Positions 34,170 to 50,851 of a stretch of 64,000 bases of DNA are shown here, in pieces. The translations under genes and the position numbers were made by a program. Origin of the DNA: Rhabdophis nuchalis (Eukaryota; Chordata; Lepidosauria; Squamata; Natricidae). Every line of letters starts with the position of its first letter. The first letter of the stretch is position 1. The stretch is from positions 25,223,019 through 25,287,018 of the forward strand of contig CM077651.1 in the NCBI GenBank assembly GCA_039707465.1, read 5' to 3'. Below the pieces are notes generated by a model, which ran no database searches, was not told the DNA's origin, and saw only the letters and a list, made by a program, of their open reading frames with translations.

Positions 34170-35215
34170 GGGATCAGAAGAATCAACCATAGCCGGCATC
34201 TGCGGGAACAGGAGGCGTGCAATCCCCCTCTCTCCACCCCTCTTTTAAGAGACAATCCTCATAATTATAGAGTGGGATGAAATACCACTCAATGGGATGG
34301 AAATACACACCGCCCTACTATAGAGACGGTATATTGCCCCCCCTGCCCCCCTTCCTAACCAGCACCTTCAGCTGAGTCCATATGCCCAGCAATGATTTGG
34401 GGGGCGGGGGGCGGATGAGCCTCCAGGGACCGTGGCTGACTCCTATCGTGGTCGGCCAGTTTGTCAGATTGAAAATACCGCTGCTGCACATTCACCCAGG
34501 GCCTGCGGGACCCCCGACCCCCCCCCAGAAAGGCCGATGGCAGCCAGTCCCGTTACATTCCCAGGCCAGAGATCCGCCGAAGGATGTCCTGGGGCCGGCG
34601 AGCCTTGTTTCGGCGGGTTGCTTTTCCTCCCTAGACTTCGGAAGTCTTTGAAGCCTGGCCAAGCGCTCCCACTCGCCCTTTAGCCTCCTTCCCTTCCCCC
34701 CGCGGCTGCTTGAGAGGGAAAGGGGGGGGAGGAGAAGGGGGCTGCTCTTGGGACGGAACCTACCCGGGGTTGCTCTGCAAAGCTCCTCGTTCTTTCAGGC
34801 GGGCTTCTTCTGAGGGACACGTCAGCCCTTTTTGCACCCCGCTTCCCCCTTTCACGTCCACACACCCCGTCCCCCGCCAAGCCCCAGAAGCTCCGTTTCT
34901 CTCCCCCAAAGGCACCTTCCCCGTTGTGGTCAAGTGCTTTTTAGGCGGCGGTCAGAAACAGGTGAAGCCTTGAAGCCTCGGCGGCTGGAAACTTAAATAG
35001 AGGATCTGAGCTGGGGGGGGGGGGGTTTCCCAGCTCTTGCGCAGGCTTCACTTTCGCAGAATAGCCCAGAGTAGTTTCTATTTGCCCCAAAGGGTCTTCC
35101 AGTCCAATATCCCCGCCTTCAAGAGGAGAAGTCTAGCTGAGTGTGGGGTGGGTGGGTGACATTATGGGGGTCGATCTCTGGGTCCCTGCTTACGAATCAG
35201 ACTTAAACCGTTTTC
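34170..35215. other. GC-rich DNA without recognised gene
   Basis: No coding signal beyond compositional open frames. Confidence 0.4.
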
Positions 35216-35224
35216 GTTGAGTAT

Positions 35225-35340
35225 TTCCTTCCTTCCTTCCTTCCTTCCTTCCTTCCTTCCTTCCTTCCTTCCTTCCTTCCTTCCTTCCTTCCAATATTAT
35301 AAACTTGGGTAACCTCCAGTTGTAATCAAAATCAACAAAA

Positions 35341-35407
<67 letters not shown>

Positions 35408-35470
35408 TCCTTCCTTCCTTCCTTCTTTCTTTCTCTTCTCTTCTCCTTTCCTCTCGTCTCCTCTCCTCTT
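35225..35470. repeat. (TTCC)n and (TTTC)n microsatellites
   Basis: About 17 TTCC units at 35,225-35,292 and, after a 50-bp spacer, about 17 TTTC units from 35,341 grading into TTCC and CTCTT repeats. Confidence 0.95.
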
Positions 35471-35479
35471 CTCTCTTTC

Positions 35480-38400
35480 ATGGTATGGTAGGATTAGAGG
35501 TGGGGATGCGCCTTCTTGGTGCCCTTCGCCCTCTTCAAAGTTTCGCGCACAGACCTCCGCCACTGTTTGGCTGTGTCGAGACGAGCAGCGGGGGATCGGC
35601 AATTAAGCAGGGTCCGAGCTTTCAAAGGGGCCGAGGTGTCTTTCGTGGCGGCCTACTCCGTTCCCTTTCTGCGGGAAGGAATACCGTCAAAAAGGAAGAG
35701 GAGCAGGGACGTCAGGGCGCAAGTTGCTAAGCCTCCCCTTGCAAGAGCGAAGACGCGGAGTTTGCACAGGCTTAAGGCTGATCGGATCGCGCTCTGGGAA
35801 AGCGTCTCTGTCTTTGCTTGGGCAACCCCGACCAGCCAAAACCGCTGAGCCACGGAGAGGAAATCCATGCTCCCCCTCCCCGAGCCCCATTCCTGCCCAT
35901 AGAACCGTCCCGTCCCCCTTTGAAAGATGTTGGCTTGAAAGGAGAGGTCAAGGGCCCAAAGCGCGTTTCCTCGGCGGGCCTTCGCTGCACGGCCTTTGCA
36001 AGCAAGCGCGCTTAAGAGGAGGGCGGCGGTGTAAGTGACCTGTGTTGAGGCGTCCTTGAAACGGAGGCTTGAGTGAGCGAGAAGACTTTTTAGCAGGGTC
36101 TCTGAAGCCGCAGTTCTGCAGCCCACTTGGAAATAAAGGCTGCCTTGAATCCCTTCGGGATGAACCCAAAGAAATCTGCAAGGGAAAGAAGTTTCTTTTA
36201 AAGCAAACCCACCGAGGTTAAATAAGCGGCCTTTTTACAGGCCGTTCTTTGATCTCCAATTAAAGGTTTGGGGGTTGTTGGTTGTGTTTTTTTTAGTTTT
36301 AGAAGTGCTGCTGCCAATTGAGCCAGGGAAAAATGACACATCGCCCTCCCTCCCCGACACGCAGATGACCCACAGCTCCGAAGACTGATCTCTATGGATT
36401 GCTGGTGGTGGTGGTGGTTTTCCCCACGAAAAAGGGGGAAACATCACTCAAAACTCAAGGAAGGTTATGAGCATACCTGAATGTTCGGGCTATATATTTT
36501 TTTAAACTCGTGATTTGTGACGGCCTCTATGGGCAGTCGTGTAGCAATACAAAATCGGTTTAAATTACTCATATAAGGAGCCAGCGTAAGTTGGATAAAG
36601 GTATAGGACGCTATTGATTAAATGACCCATGATATGGTCTTTTTGGTTTTTTTACTTCTTTTCACAGAGGAAAACTCTACTGCTTGGAAACATCCATCCA
36701 AATACCTGCATGCTATTGCTACTGCTTTCCCCGACATAGGGCCGTGCTCCTAAAGAATCCATAGAATTAACTGCTGCGAAATTAAGCATCTTCGCTACTA
36801 CTGTTATCAAATAATAATAATAATTAGAAAAAGAATCACAGCAAAACGAGACAGACCTTGCCCAATCAGGACAAAGGGGAAAGACGCATCCCGGACTGCA
36901 AGCGAAGTAGCGCAGCCCGACCGTTTTCATCCACAGGTCTCTCTCTCTGCTCCTCTTGGGAGCCCTGGCGCTGCCATTTCACCCCGGTCCCAGAACTGCA
37001 TGCCAGTTTCGCCTGGGAGTAGCTGCCAGTCAGGGCAGCTCTCCTGAGTTAATCTGGGCGCTGGCGGCTTCAGAGGAGTCAAGATTGATCCCACCGCCAT
37101 TTTAGACGGTGGCTTTGGAGTAGACGTTGGTTTTAGCTTGCCAGCTCAGATGCGGATAAAAGTGTGTGTGTGTTTGTGTGTTTTGGAGACCCCAGCCTTT
37201 CAAGCCTTGCCTTGAAGGTCATTTGAGCTCTATTCTTTTACAACGCCTCTATTATACCCGCTAAGCCGGTGTTCCCTCCAGCACTATTCAGGCGGCACCA
37301 GCCCCTGAAGATGTCCCTGGACTCTTCGGGTGCGGGGGGGGGGGAACGCTGGCCGGCCTGAGATCCAAGCCTCCCCCCGATCTCCCCACCCGCTTTTCCC
37401 ACACCTAGCCTGAAATCCAGGCCTTGGGAAAGCGGATGCCGGAGCAGTCAAGGGCAGCTCAAGTTCAAGTTCAGGGTTGCTCCCCAGATGAATGGGGCAA
37501 TGGGGGAAGAAGGGGCGGACGGGACTCCTATTACTCCCTTCCCCTCCGGGGTTGCGGGAGGGGGGGGGGAGGAAAAGGCGGCTTCCAACAAAGGAAGTGG
37601 GGGGGGGGACCAGGGCTTTGGCATTTGGAGCCGCGCCGGAGCAGAAGCTCTCCTCCTTCACTCCAGGCAGCTTCTCCATGGCCTCCAAGAGCCGAGTACC
37701 CGAGCTGCCAACCGCGACCGGCCTTGAAGGGGGAAAGAATCCCCCCTTCGGCATCCTGAGGGCTCCCTGGAGGGAAGCAGGGACGGTGACAGGGCGACTA
37801 GCTGCCCGGGACCATCCCCGCCAAAGACTCTTCCAGCTGAAGCGCTCAGCCCGGAACGAGGACTCCCATCCAGTCCGCCTTTCGCGGAGGTCGCTGGGGA
37901 GGGGGGCGCTGGAATGCGGGGCTGGAAGGAACGTTCCCCTCTTCCCTAAGCCGGGTCGGGTGTGGGAACCCCAGGCCAGGTTTAGTTCAACAGTCGCGGT
38001 GCAATCCCGGTCTGCGACTTGAGTGCAGCCGGCTCCGGCTTTGCCGGCTTCTCCAGACGCAGCGTTCCCAAGCGGGCGCCGGTTCTCCTAAGGATCCGCC
38101 TCCTGCGCTCACGGTTTGAATAAAGCCAAAGAAAGGAGGAAGAGGAGGAGGATGGCCCTCCTGGTAATATGAAGAGAGGTTTTAATAGGCGTTGGGTTGT
38201 TTTGTTGCGTTGCACATCGAGAATGAATGAACGAATGAATGAATGAGAAGAAATGAACGAACGAACGAATGAATGAATGAGAAGTAAAGGATCCGGCGCC
38301 TGAGAATAAAGAGCGGAGGAAGCCCCGACTCAACGGGAGAAAGAAATTAGGGTGGCAACCTGAACAGGTGGTGGGGGAGGAAAGCGTGAATTATCTCCGG

Positions 38401-38560
38401 CCTCCACTTTCTACTGCGGAAAGTTGGGTTTCTCCCTCGACCGACCACACAGCACCCAGATAACAATATCATGCTTTCTTTCTTTCCTTTCTCTCTCTCT
38501 TTCTTTTTGAAAAGCCGTCACGGAAGTAAAGTGGAAGTAAATGGGTTTTTTTTTTAATAC
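35480..38560. other. GC-rich DNA without recognised gene
   Basis: CpG-rich, with open frames on both strands that show no domain. A (GAAT)n-type repeat lies at 38,218-38,282. Confidence 0.4.
38218..38282. repeat. (AATG)n tetranucleotide repeat
   Basis: AATG units with AACG variants, in two blocks separated by AGAAGA. Confidence 0.85.
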
Positions 38561-38999
38561 TCAAGCAAACCAATTTCATTGTATTTTTTACAATGACAAT
38601 AAAGATTATTATTATTATAAATCGATCCGCCTAGGACTCCAACTCTGAGTCTTCTCTTCCTTAGCCACGGCGGAGATCGTTGTTTGCGGACAACCTGGAG
38701 TGGAGGACCGGAAAGAAACAACTCGCCGCGTCTTTGGCGAGTTGTACAGGGCGGCGTGGAGAAGCTGTCACCACAGGCCAGGATCACGAGAGTCGGCAGG
38801 GCTTAGAAAAGGGAAGGAACTGCGGGGTTGCTTTCAGTATCCAGGCGGTTGACATGGGGAGGTTTTGCGGGAAAGGCCAAGATTTCGAAGATTTCGAGCG
38901 GTCAACCCCGATTCCTCTCCAGATTCTCCGAAAGGGGCTTTTTAAAAAAAGGGTTCCCCGAGTGAGGATTTCGCATTGAGATCGGAGGATGTATTCAGC

Positions 39000-40000
39000 C
39001 TCACCAAAGCCTAGCATCTAAGCGGAAGTGAATTTAGGGTGTTTTTTTTTAAAGGGGCGGGAGGCATCTTTAAATTTCCACTTACGTAGAACAGGATTTT
39101 ATATTTTATAGTGAAAACGTGAAGGCAGTTATAGATGCTCCAGCATATTAATTCATATACACTGTCAGTATTCTTCTTGGCCCTTATAGCTAAACATGTG
39201 CTCCTGCAGTAAATTGCATGCACTTAATATCCCCAGCGAGAAAAAATATTGACTTTCAGTCAACAGGTAATTTTGAAAAAGAATAATAAAAGAAAAAGAA
39301 ATTGTTATTGGAATTATATGAAGTCCTCAATTTTACTGGGATATAGCAAGAATGTATGACTTTCTTTTAAAAATAAACTAACAGCCCAACTTCTTAGCTT
39401 CATTACACATTAATTATCATGTAAACATATAAAAAGCAACAGAGAAAACCCACCACTTCAAGAAATTAGGGGTATTCTTAGAGAGAATAAATGCATGAAT
39501 ATAAACCAAGAGACTGGTAGTTCAGATATCATTAGTGTGGGCCCAGTGGAAGTATAAAACTGAAACAAACTGAAGCATTTCAGTTAAAAGGTACAAGTCA
39601 TTCTTCAAACTTCTGTTCATTTTAAGCTCCTCTTTATTTCCAAAGGGTGAAAAATGAAGCCCATGTTAAGTCTTCTGCTGAGCTGGCATTCAGAGTGCAT
39701 AGGTACCCCAGGGGCCTTTCTCCAAGTTTTGCACAAGGCAATCCTATGTGTGTCTATTGAGTAGTAAGACTCTCTGTGCTCATTCTAACTTACTCTCAAG
39801 TAAATGTACAAATGCAAGTTCAGCCAGCAATTTTGGGGAGGGGTTATACTAGTTGAGCTTCTGAAATGTAAAATGAGTTTTACAATTAAAAAAGAAAGTA
39901 GCAGTATTTCTTTTGTATAATTTTTACAATTATGGTTGATTTTAATTGCTTTAAAAATCAATTTAATAGTCTCACTCTAACCAAGTATGAACACTTTTAA
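39000..40000. other. AT-rich DNA downstream of ZIC2
   Basis: No repeat or gene recognised. Abrupt return to AT-rich composition after the CpG-rich block. Another AATAAA on the minus strand lies at 39638-39633. Confidence 0.4.
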
Positions 40001-41231
40001 TTTATTGGGATAAGGATAAAGATTAAAAATATCATGGACTGCAGTTTCAACACATTTTATTATATTTCTGTATGCATTACTCTCAAAAAAATCACAAGAA
40101 ATGATGAAACCACATAACCTCCAAATAAAAAAATTCTGAAACAGTTTATGCTCACAATTGTACATATTTATAGTTAAGAAACATTTTTTATAAATACTGT
40201 TTCCTCTGTAGCAAGTTAATACCATAATTTAATTACAAATGGATAAATATGGCAATAGGTATTTACACAAGGAAGGGTGTTATTACGAAAAAAAATCCCT
40301 AACAGCACTACGTTTATTTTCCCTACCCCCCCCCCCACCCTCACAAATTTCCAAACAGGAACTAGCAAAAAGCACTAAAACATCACATGTAAACCCAGCT
40401 AACAGAAAATACATTCACAAGTGTTGGGGAAAAGGGGAAATTTATCTGGGTCGTTTTGAAAACAACATAGAGACTTTGGCACTTTTTTAAAAAAAATCTT
40501 TCAGATCTATATTTCCATGAAGTTTACAATCAAAGTTGCCTCTTTTAAAGGGAACACAATATTCAATACCACGATTACAGGAGAAAAAAAACATTTGCTT
40601 TCATGTTTTTCCCTTCTCCCCTTTTAAAATAGATGAATTCAAGAACTAGGAACGGGGAGAGGTAGAGAAGAGAAGAGAAGAGAAGAGAAGAGAAGAGAAG
40701 AGAAGAGAAGAGAAGAGAAGAGAAGAGAAGAGAAGAGAAGAGAAGAGAGAAGGATGCTCAAGAGGCAGAAAGAGCTCTGGGAAATGATAAAGGAAAAGCA
40801 ATCCATAGCTCACAAAGTGGACCAATTTCTATACAATAAGAAAAGGTTGATTACCACCTTGGATTCTTCTATGTACACTGGGAGAGATGGACGAGCTCTG
40901 ATCTTTTGTTCGCAAGGCGCTTGGAGGATAAATCTCTGCATACGGAATATTTGCGCAAGTGTGGAGGCAGCGGCTGTCTCTAGGTGGGGGGAAGAACCCT
41001 TTGCTGCTTTGAAGACTTCCTTCTCCTTCCTCTCCTCCTTATTCCTCTCTTTTGTTTTTAAAGAGTCCCTATCCGCATTTCTCTCTCTCTCTCTCAATCT
41101 TTCTCTTTCTCTCTGCTTCGGAATGTGTTCGAATTCAAGCCAAAGGAGAAAAAAGAGAGTGAATGAGAGACAGTTGCAAAACTGCTTGGCCCCCAGGGAT
41201 CCAAGAAGAGTGGCAGCAGCACTGGGCGTCC
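40001..41231 (-). other. ZIC2: Probable ZIC2 3' UTR
   Basis: Sequence following the ZIC2 stop. Candidate AATAAA signals on the minus strand lie at 40318-40313, 40061-40056 and 40006-40001; which one is used cannot be told from sequence. The region contains a CT/GA-rich stretch at 41,060-41,120 and the pentanucleotide array described separately. The extent is an inference based on typical 3' UTR length. Confidence 0.4.
40661..40747. repeat. (GAGAA)n pentanucleotide microsatellite
   Basis: About 17 near-perfect AGAAG/GAGAA units, all purine on the plus strand. It starts about 485 bp downstream of the ZIC2 stop. If it is inside the 3' UTR, the ZIC2 transcript carries a CUUCU pyrimidine repeat. 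Confidence 0.93.
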
Positions 41232-45412
<4,181 letters not shown>

Positions 45413-45640
45413 GCCGCTCGAACCCCCCTCCAAGGTCCGGGGCTCTGGGCTGCCGCCGCCGCCGCAGGAGCGAAAGGAAGAGCGAAGGAACGGCGGCGCT
45501 GCCGAGGCGAGGTCCAGGCGCAGGCGGCGACCCGAAGGCTATGAAAACGGCTGAGGGCGGGGGAGGGCCGGCCGGCCGGCAGGCGGGAAGGGCAGCCCTG
45601 AAGGGACGAAGGCAAAGAAGAGTCCGGGGAGAGGAAGGGG

Positions 45641-45642
<2 letters not shown>

Positions 45643-45676
<34 letters not shown>
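45643..45676. repeat. (GA)n microsatellite in the ZIC2 5' UTR region
   Basis: A run of about 17 GA units, which would read as CT repeats in the ZIC2 transcript about 230 nt upstream of the start codon. Confidence 0.9.
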
Positions 45677-45681
<5 letters not shown>

Positions 45682-45789
45682 GTGGGGGGAAGGGGAGGGG
45701 GGGTTCCCGCTTTTCCCAGGGAAAATAAAAAACACAAGCCACACAAACCCCCGGCGAAGAGATGTCAGCGCCACAGCCACACCAACAGC

Positions 45790-45830
45790 CTCTCGCACAC
45801 ACAGGCGAGCGGCTATATAGGGAGCGCCCG
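45790..45830 (-). promoter_or_regulatory. Candidate ZIC2 core promoter (TATA-like)
   Basis: The palindromic CTATATAG at 45813-45820 is a lone AT-rich hexamer in very GC-rich DNA about 400 bp upstream of the ZIC2 start codon, where a 5' UTR of usual length would begin. It could act as a TATA element for minus-strand transcription. CpG-island genes often lack TATA boxes, so this is tentative. Confidence 0.35.
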
Positions 45831-47879
45831 CGCGCCCTCGCTCGCGCGCACGCACGGACCCAGGGAGGGAAAGGAAAAAAAAAAAGAAGGGCGCGCACGC
45901 GCGGGCGGCGAAGCGAGAGTGGCGGCTTTTTTTCTCTCTCTCTCTCTTCCCCTCCCCTCAACACGCCACACGCTGCCCGAAAACAAACACGCCGCCTCTC
46001 CTCAGCCGCGCTTCTCCTCCGCCCGCCCGCCCTCCTTCTCTCTCTCTCCCTCTCTCCGAGGCTATCGCGCCCCCCCCCCTCCCGGCCCTCCCCGGGATCA
46101 CTGCCCTCCTTCTCTTTCGCCGCCGCCCGCCATTCGCTTCGGCGTGAGAGACCAGCTCCAAAACTTGCAAAAGGCGCCGCCGCGGCTTCCTCAGCGAGGA
46201 AGGAAACCGGCGCTTCCCCCCCCCCTCTCGCCACAACCACCCAGCCGCTCACTTGAAGTTGGGGAGGAGGGGAGGGGGCGGTGGGGAAGGAGGGAGGGGG
46301 GGCGGTGAGGGGGATTGAAAGAAAAGAAGAAGGGGGGGGGGGAAGGCGAAGGAGAAAAAAAAAGGCAGTCCGGAACAATAAGGCGGGCGGTGGGAAGGGC
46401 CCAACGTGCGTCCCCTCAGGCCGGGCGCTGGTCCCACTCAGGCATGGCTAGCGCCCGCCATGAACGGACTCCAACCGCGAGAGGGAGCGGGGAGAGCCGG
46501 TCCTTTCTCCTCCTCCTCTCCTTTCTCTCTTTGGCGCGCGCGGAGGGGGGGGGCGTCTTCCCTGGTCTTCCCTTCGCCTCTCCTCCTCGTTTCCTTGTTG
46601 AGGTGGGCGCCGCTGCGGTGGCTGGTTTTTATCCCCCCGCTTTCCACCCGCTTCTCCTCCCAGCCTCTCCCGCTAGCTGGCTAGGCTGGACTGGCAGCTC
46701 CTCTCCCACCGCCCCCTTTAACAGCAGCCGGGCCAATTCTCCAGGCGCCCTCTCATTGGTCGCTCCGGCCCATCAATCCGAGCCTTCCCCACCCTAGATG
46801 GGCTAATCGCCACTCGCGAGTCCCTGGCTCCGATCCGCCTCCTCTCTCTCTCTCTCTCCCTCTCCCCCCCCCTCTCTTTCGCCCCGGGTAGCGGGCAGCG
46901 CTCTCCAAATCCCGGTGGGCACCTCCTTCCTCCGAGCCAAGGCGAGAAACAGGCAACCTTTGGCTCAGAGGGCAGAGAGAACAAGCTGGCGGGGGGGGGG
47001 GGGAGGCGATCGGAGACCGCTGCCCGCAACGAGCGCCGGCCACAGCTTGAGAAGGGAGCAAAGAAGCAGGACCTGCCCGGGGACTTCAGTCCCCCCAGGA
47101 GAAGAGAAGGGACCCCGTCAGCTTGAACTTTCAAGGGGTGGGGCAGGAGGTTGGGGAAGCGGCTGGCTACGAAGGAAGACCCGCTAGTAGGAAATGGCTC
47201 GGCGGGAAGAGGCAGGCAGCGGCCGTCCTCTTCGGAAGATGCCCTACGGCTTGGCCGAAACCCACGGGGGCTCCTAAGCCCCCTCCCTTCCCAGGAGATA
47301 GGCTGCGCGGAAGACACGGGTGCAAATAGAGATGTCTGCGCCTTGTGTCAAGGAAGAGAGAGGCCCGGTTGGGGGCGGCCAGGAGGGGGGCAAGGCAGCT
47401 GGCCGCACGTCGGGGAGGGCAGCGCGGAGAGACAGGCAAGCCCCGCAACCTGGCGCCGAGAGATCCGTGCGCGCGCGCGCGCGGGTGTACGAAGGAGCCG
47501 AGATGGGACGAGCGGGGTCAGAGTCGGCTGTCGGTTCTTGTGTGGGGAGGGGAGGAGCGGGGGGTCGAAATCGACCAAAAACATCCTGTGGAAATTCCCA
47601 ATATTTCGCTACTACCAGCAGCAACGTAACTGGATCGCGTTATTTTGGGTAAATTGACCCCACAACACCGCAATCCTGAAATAACAGTAACAAGAAGTAA
47701 TGGCGCCATCTTCTTTCTTCCATTTAGCAAAATAAATAACCCGTTTGCGCGGCTCTAGAAAATCCGGAAAGCCCTTCTTCCTTTGAAATCCCATTTCTTT
47801 TATGAAGCTACAATTCTACAACCGCAGAATTCTGCAATTCTTATGTTCATATGTTTATTGTTATTGTTATTATTGTTGT

Positions 47880-47910
47880 TGTCGTTATCATTATCATCAT
47901 CATCATCATC
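47880..47910. repeat. (ATC)n microsatellite
   Basis: Short run of ATC units with variants. Confidence 0.8.
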
Positions 47911-48777
47911 TTAACATGGGCCTGTTTTTAAACAGATTTTGGAAGGAAGATTAGTTTGACGGCAAATAATTAAAATATATTGTATTGACGAGTAGGCAGG
48001 ACATCCTACATACAAGATTTAACAGTACTTTAAGGACAAATCCTTTTGCTTTATTTATGCTTTATTTCGAGGGGGGAGCCTGCGTGTATATACACACACA
48101 CACAAACATGCGCAGAACATAATTGTGAAATAAAGAAGTGTTTTACTCCCAGCTACCCAGAAGTAAACCCGGACAGAGGCTGGTTCTTTGCCCTGAGCCG
48201 ACGACGCTGTTTACTTTTTGACAGCCGAAAAGGGCTTTGAAGACGAAGCGCTGCCCCTCACTGCTTCCCCGCCTCGGCAGGGCGAAGCGGGCGGCCCGAC
48301 CCTTTCACTGGCTTTTACCGCGTCCCCAGGCCAGACTAGCTGCCCAGCGCCTCCGCTTCTCTGACCGGCTGGCGGGAGGAGGCGGAGGAGGCGGAGGAGG
48401 AGGGCGGAGAGGGCAACCCCGAGAGACGCGCCCTCTCGTTTATTGATCAGGCCAGCCTGTCTTGCGGAGGCTCGCCTTTCGCCCCTTTTTGGAAGCGGGA
48501 ACTTGGGGGCGGTGAGCAAAAAAAGCCGGGCCAGAGGTGGCGGCGGCGGCGGCGGCAGGAGCAGCGGGGAAGCCGGTCTCGGCCTCTTCCAAGCTCCCGA
48601 TATTCGGGCGAACTTGACCGCGGCCCAATTTGCACAGGCGGTGTAGGCGGCCTGAAGTCGTCCGCTCGAGGATCCGTTCCACCCGGTGTTAGGGAAGGTA
48701 ATGGGGAAAGGGCGTCTTGGCTTCTCTGTTTTGTCCAAATAAGGTAAGGGAGTGGGCCCACAATGGTTGTGAAGGTG

Positions 48778-48866
48778 GCCTTCCTTTCCTTCCCTTCTTC
48801 CTTCCTTCCTCCCTTCCCTCCTTCCTTCCTTCTTTCCTTCCCTCCCCCCCTCCTTCCTTCCTTCTA
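48778..48866. repeat. (TTCC)n pyrimidine tract
   Basis: Imperfect TTCC, TCCC and CCTT units over about 90 bp. Confidence 0.85.
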
Positions 48867-50829
48867 GCGGCCTCCTCCCTCTTGATTGTCCAGGGCTCTT
48901 GGGTGTCTGGATAAAATAGTTCCTTCCAGCAGGAAACTCCGTAGGCTCAAACTCTGCGCTTTTCTTCCAAAACTTCGCTTCTCCTCTTCCCCTGAAAGAA
49001 AGTTCAAAGCTTGACCGACGACCTCCTTGCTTGCTGCTCCCCCTCCCGCTTTATTTGTCTCCAGACCGCAGAACCTTCTCGTTCTCCCCCCCCCTCCACC
49101 AACCATGTCACGGGGGTGACCAGGAAAGGGGTGGGTGGGGGTGGGAGAGAGAAGCTCCTAGAAACGAGCCCGCCGTCTCTTTCACGGGCCATTGGCCGAA
49201 GTGCCGCCTTCACAGCGCCGCCTTTATCAGGAGAGAAAGCGGCCGGCAGGCAAAGTTCCTTGGGGAAGGGTTGGTCCGTCCGAGGCGTTTCTTGAAAGTC
49301 TGGTCTGCACGGTCTGGGAGGCTTCTCGGGAGCAACTCTTGGGAAAGGACGTCCCTGGCTTGTAAGTTTAATTCTTTTCCCGTTTCTGCCTTTCTCTTTT
49401 CTAGACTGAGAAAAGGTGGCAGGGTTTGCTGTATTTGGTGGTCTTACTATTTCCCCTAATCGGCTACTTTGAGACTCCTGCTCCTTGCAATTGACGCCTT
49501 GGAATCACAGGAAGTGGGGGACCCATGAGATCCTTTTGCCTCTCGGAGGGTCTCTGCAGAAGCTCCCGCTTCCTTTGATGCGGGAACAGATTTTCTTGAG
49601 CCAGAGGGATTGGCTCCTGCATGGAGATAACTGTAGAGGAAAAAAAGTGTACACAAAGTGTGGAGAATCCAACTTCTGCTTTGCTGTAAGCCTTTTCTCA
49701 AGGAGAACTGCAATTTCCCGATTCTTCCCAAACCTGCGAGTGCTTCTTAGGTTTTCCCAGAATTTACTCAAGGCAAATGTAAACCTGCAGCCTGAATTAG
49801 AAATACGTTCTAAGGAAGCGTGTGGAATATACTCTTAAATCTTTTCCAGTAGGCACAACCCAGTCAAAGATAAAGTATCTCAAATACAGAATGTTAATTC
49901 CATGTTGTTTAGGGGCTCCTCCCCCCACCCCTTGAATGTGCCTCAGATTAACACGGCCTGTCCATTGTTATTAGGCTGGTTTGTTTCCCATTGAAACCCA
50001 AACTTTTTTAAAAAATGTTTTTAATTCTTAAAATCTTAATCTGTCAGATGATGTCTTGAGCGCATATGCTGGATTTGTTTATTCCTCAGGTTGATTAGAT
50101 ATGTTTCCAAATAAAATAAAAAGTGTTTAGAGTTTGCGTGATTTGTGCGTTTGTTTTAAATTGTGGTGGGAGAAGAATTTTGAGAAAGGGAAAAGAGAGG
50201 AGGAGTAAGGTTTCCATTTTTTAGATTGCAAATTCAGCCTGTAAAGTCATCCCAAATTACTATGAATTGGTGGAGGAGGGTCTTGTCCCCCCCATACACA
50301 CCCCAATTTCTTCAGATCTGCTTGCCTAGGATTGTTGTCTGTATCAAAGGCACTTACAAATTCAACAGGCTCATCAACAGGAGGTTCCCAAACTCAAGAT
50401 CAACCATTTCTGGGCCCTTCAACCTCTGACCTTTGAAGACCAGAAGAGGGAAGAGTCTGTAGAGGGCAGCGTCCTTCTGTAATCTACACTTTGGAGTGGC
50501 CACCATCAGAACCACTCCGATCCTCTTCCCTCTTTCTTTTTTGCCAGCATTCTGATGGAAAGCCAAGGGAGAATCTCTTACATATCATGTCAATCCCAGC
50601 CAAAGATATATAACTTCTGAAAGACGGTGCTTAAAAACAACATGTGCGCACAATAGCCAAAGAGGTCAAAGAAGAAGCCATCTTCCCCTTCCCCCTTCAA
50701 TCCTATTAACATTTATCCTTCACCTTTGGCTAGAGACTGTGGCCCTTTGGAGCAGAGGCTTTTGGGGAAGAGGATCAGAGAGGGGGTTCCAGATGCCCAG
50801 GTACTGAACTGCTTAAAATCCATCTAAAC

Positions 50830-50851
50830 TGTGTGTGTGTGTGTGTGTGTC
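50830..50851. repeat. (GT)n microsatellite
   Basis: About 11 GT units. Confidence 0.9.

Noticed and set aside
35225..35470. Possible CRISPR or satellite array
   Set aside because: The units are tetranucleotides without spacers; plain microsatellites in a vertebrate genome.
45539..46378. 279-codon minus-strand and 255-codon plus-strand frames upstream of ZIC2
   Set aside because: Both arise from the CpG-rich 5' region and its GA repeat; no domain, and they overlap each other.
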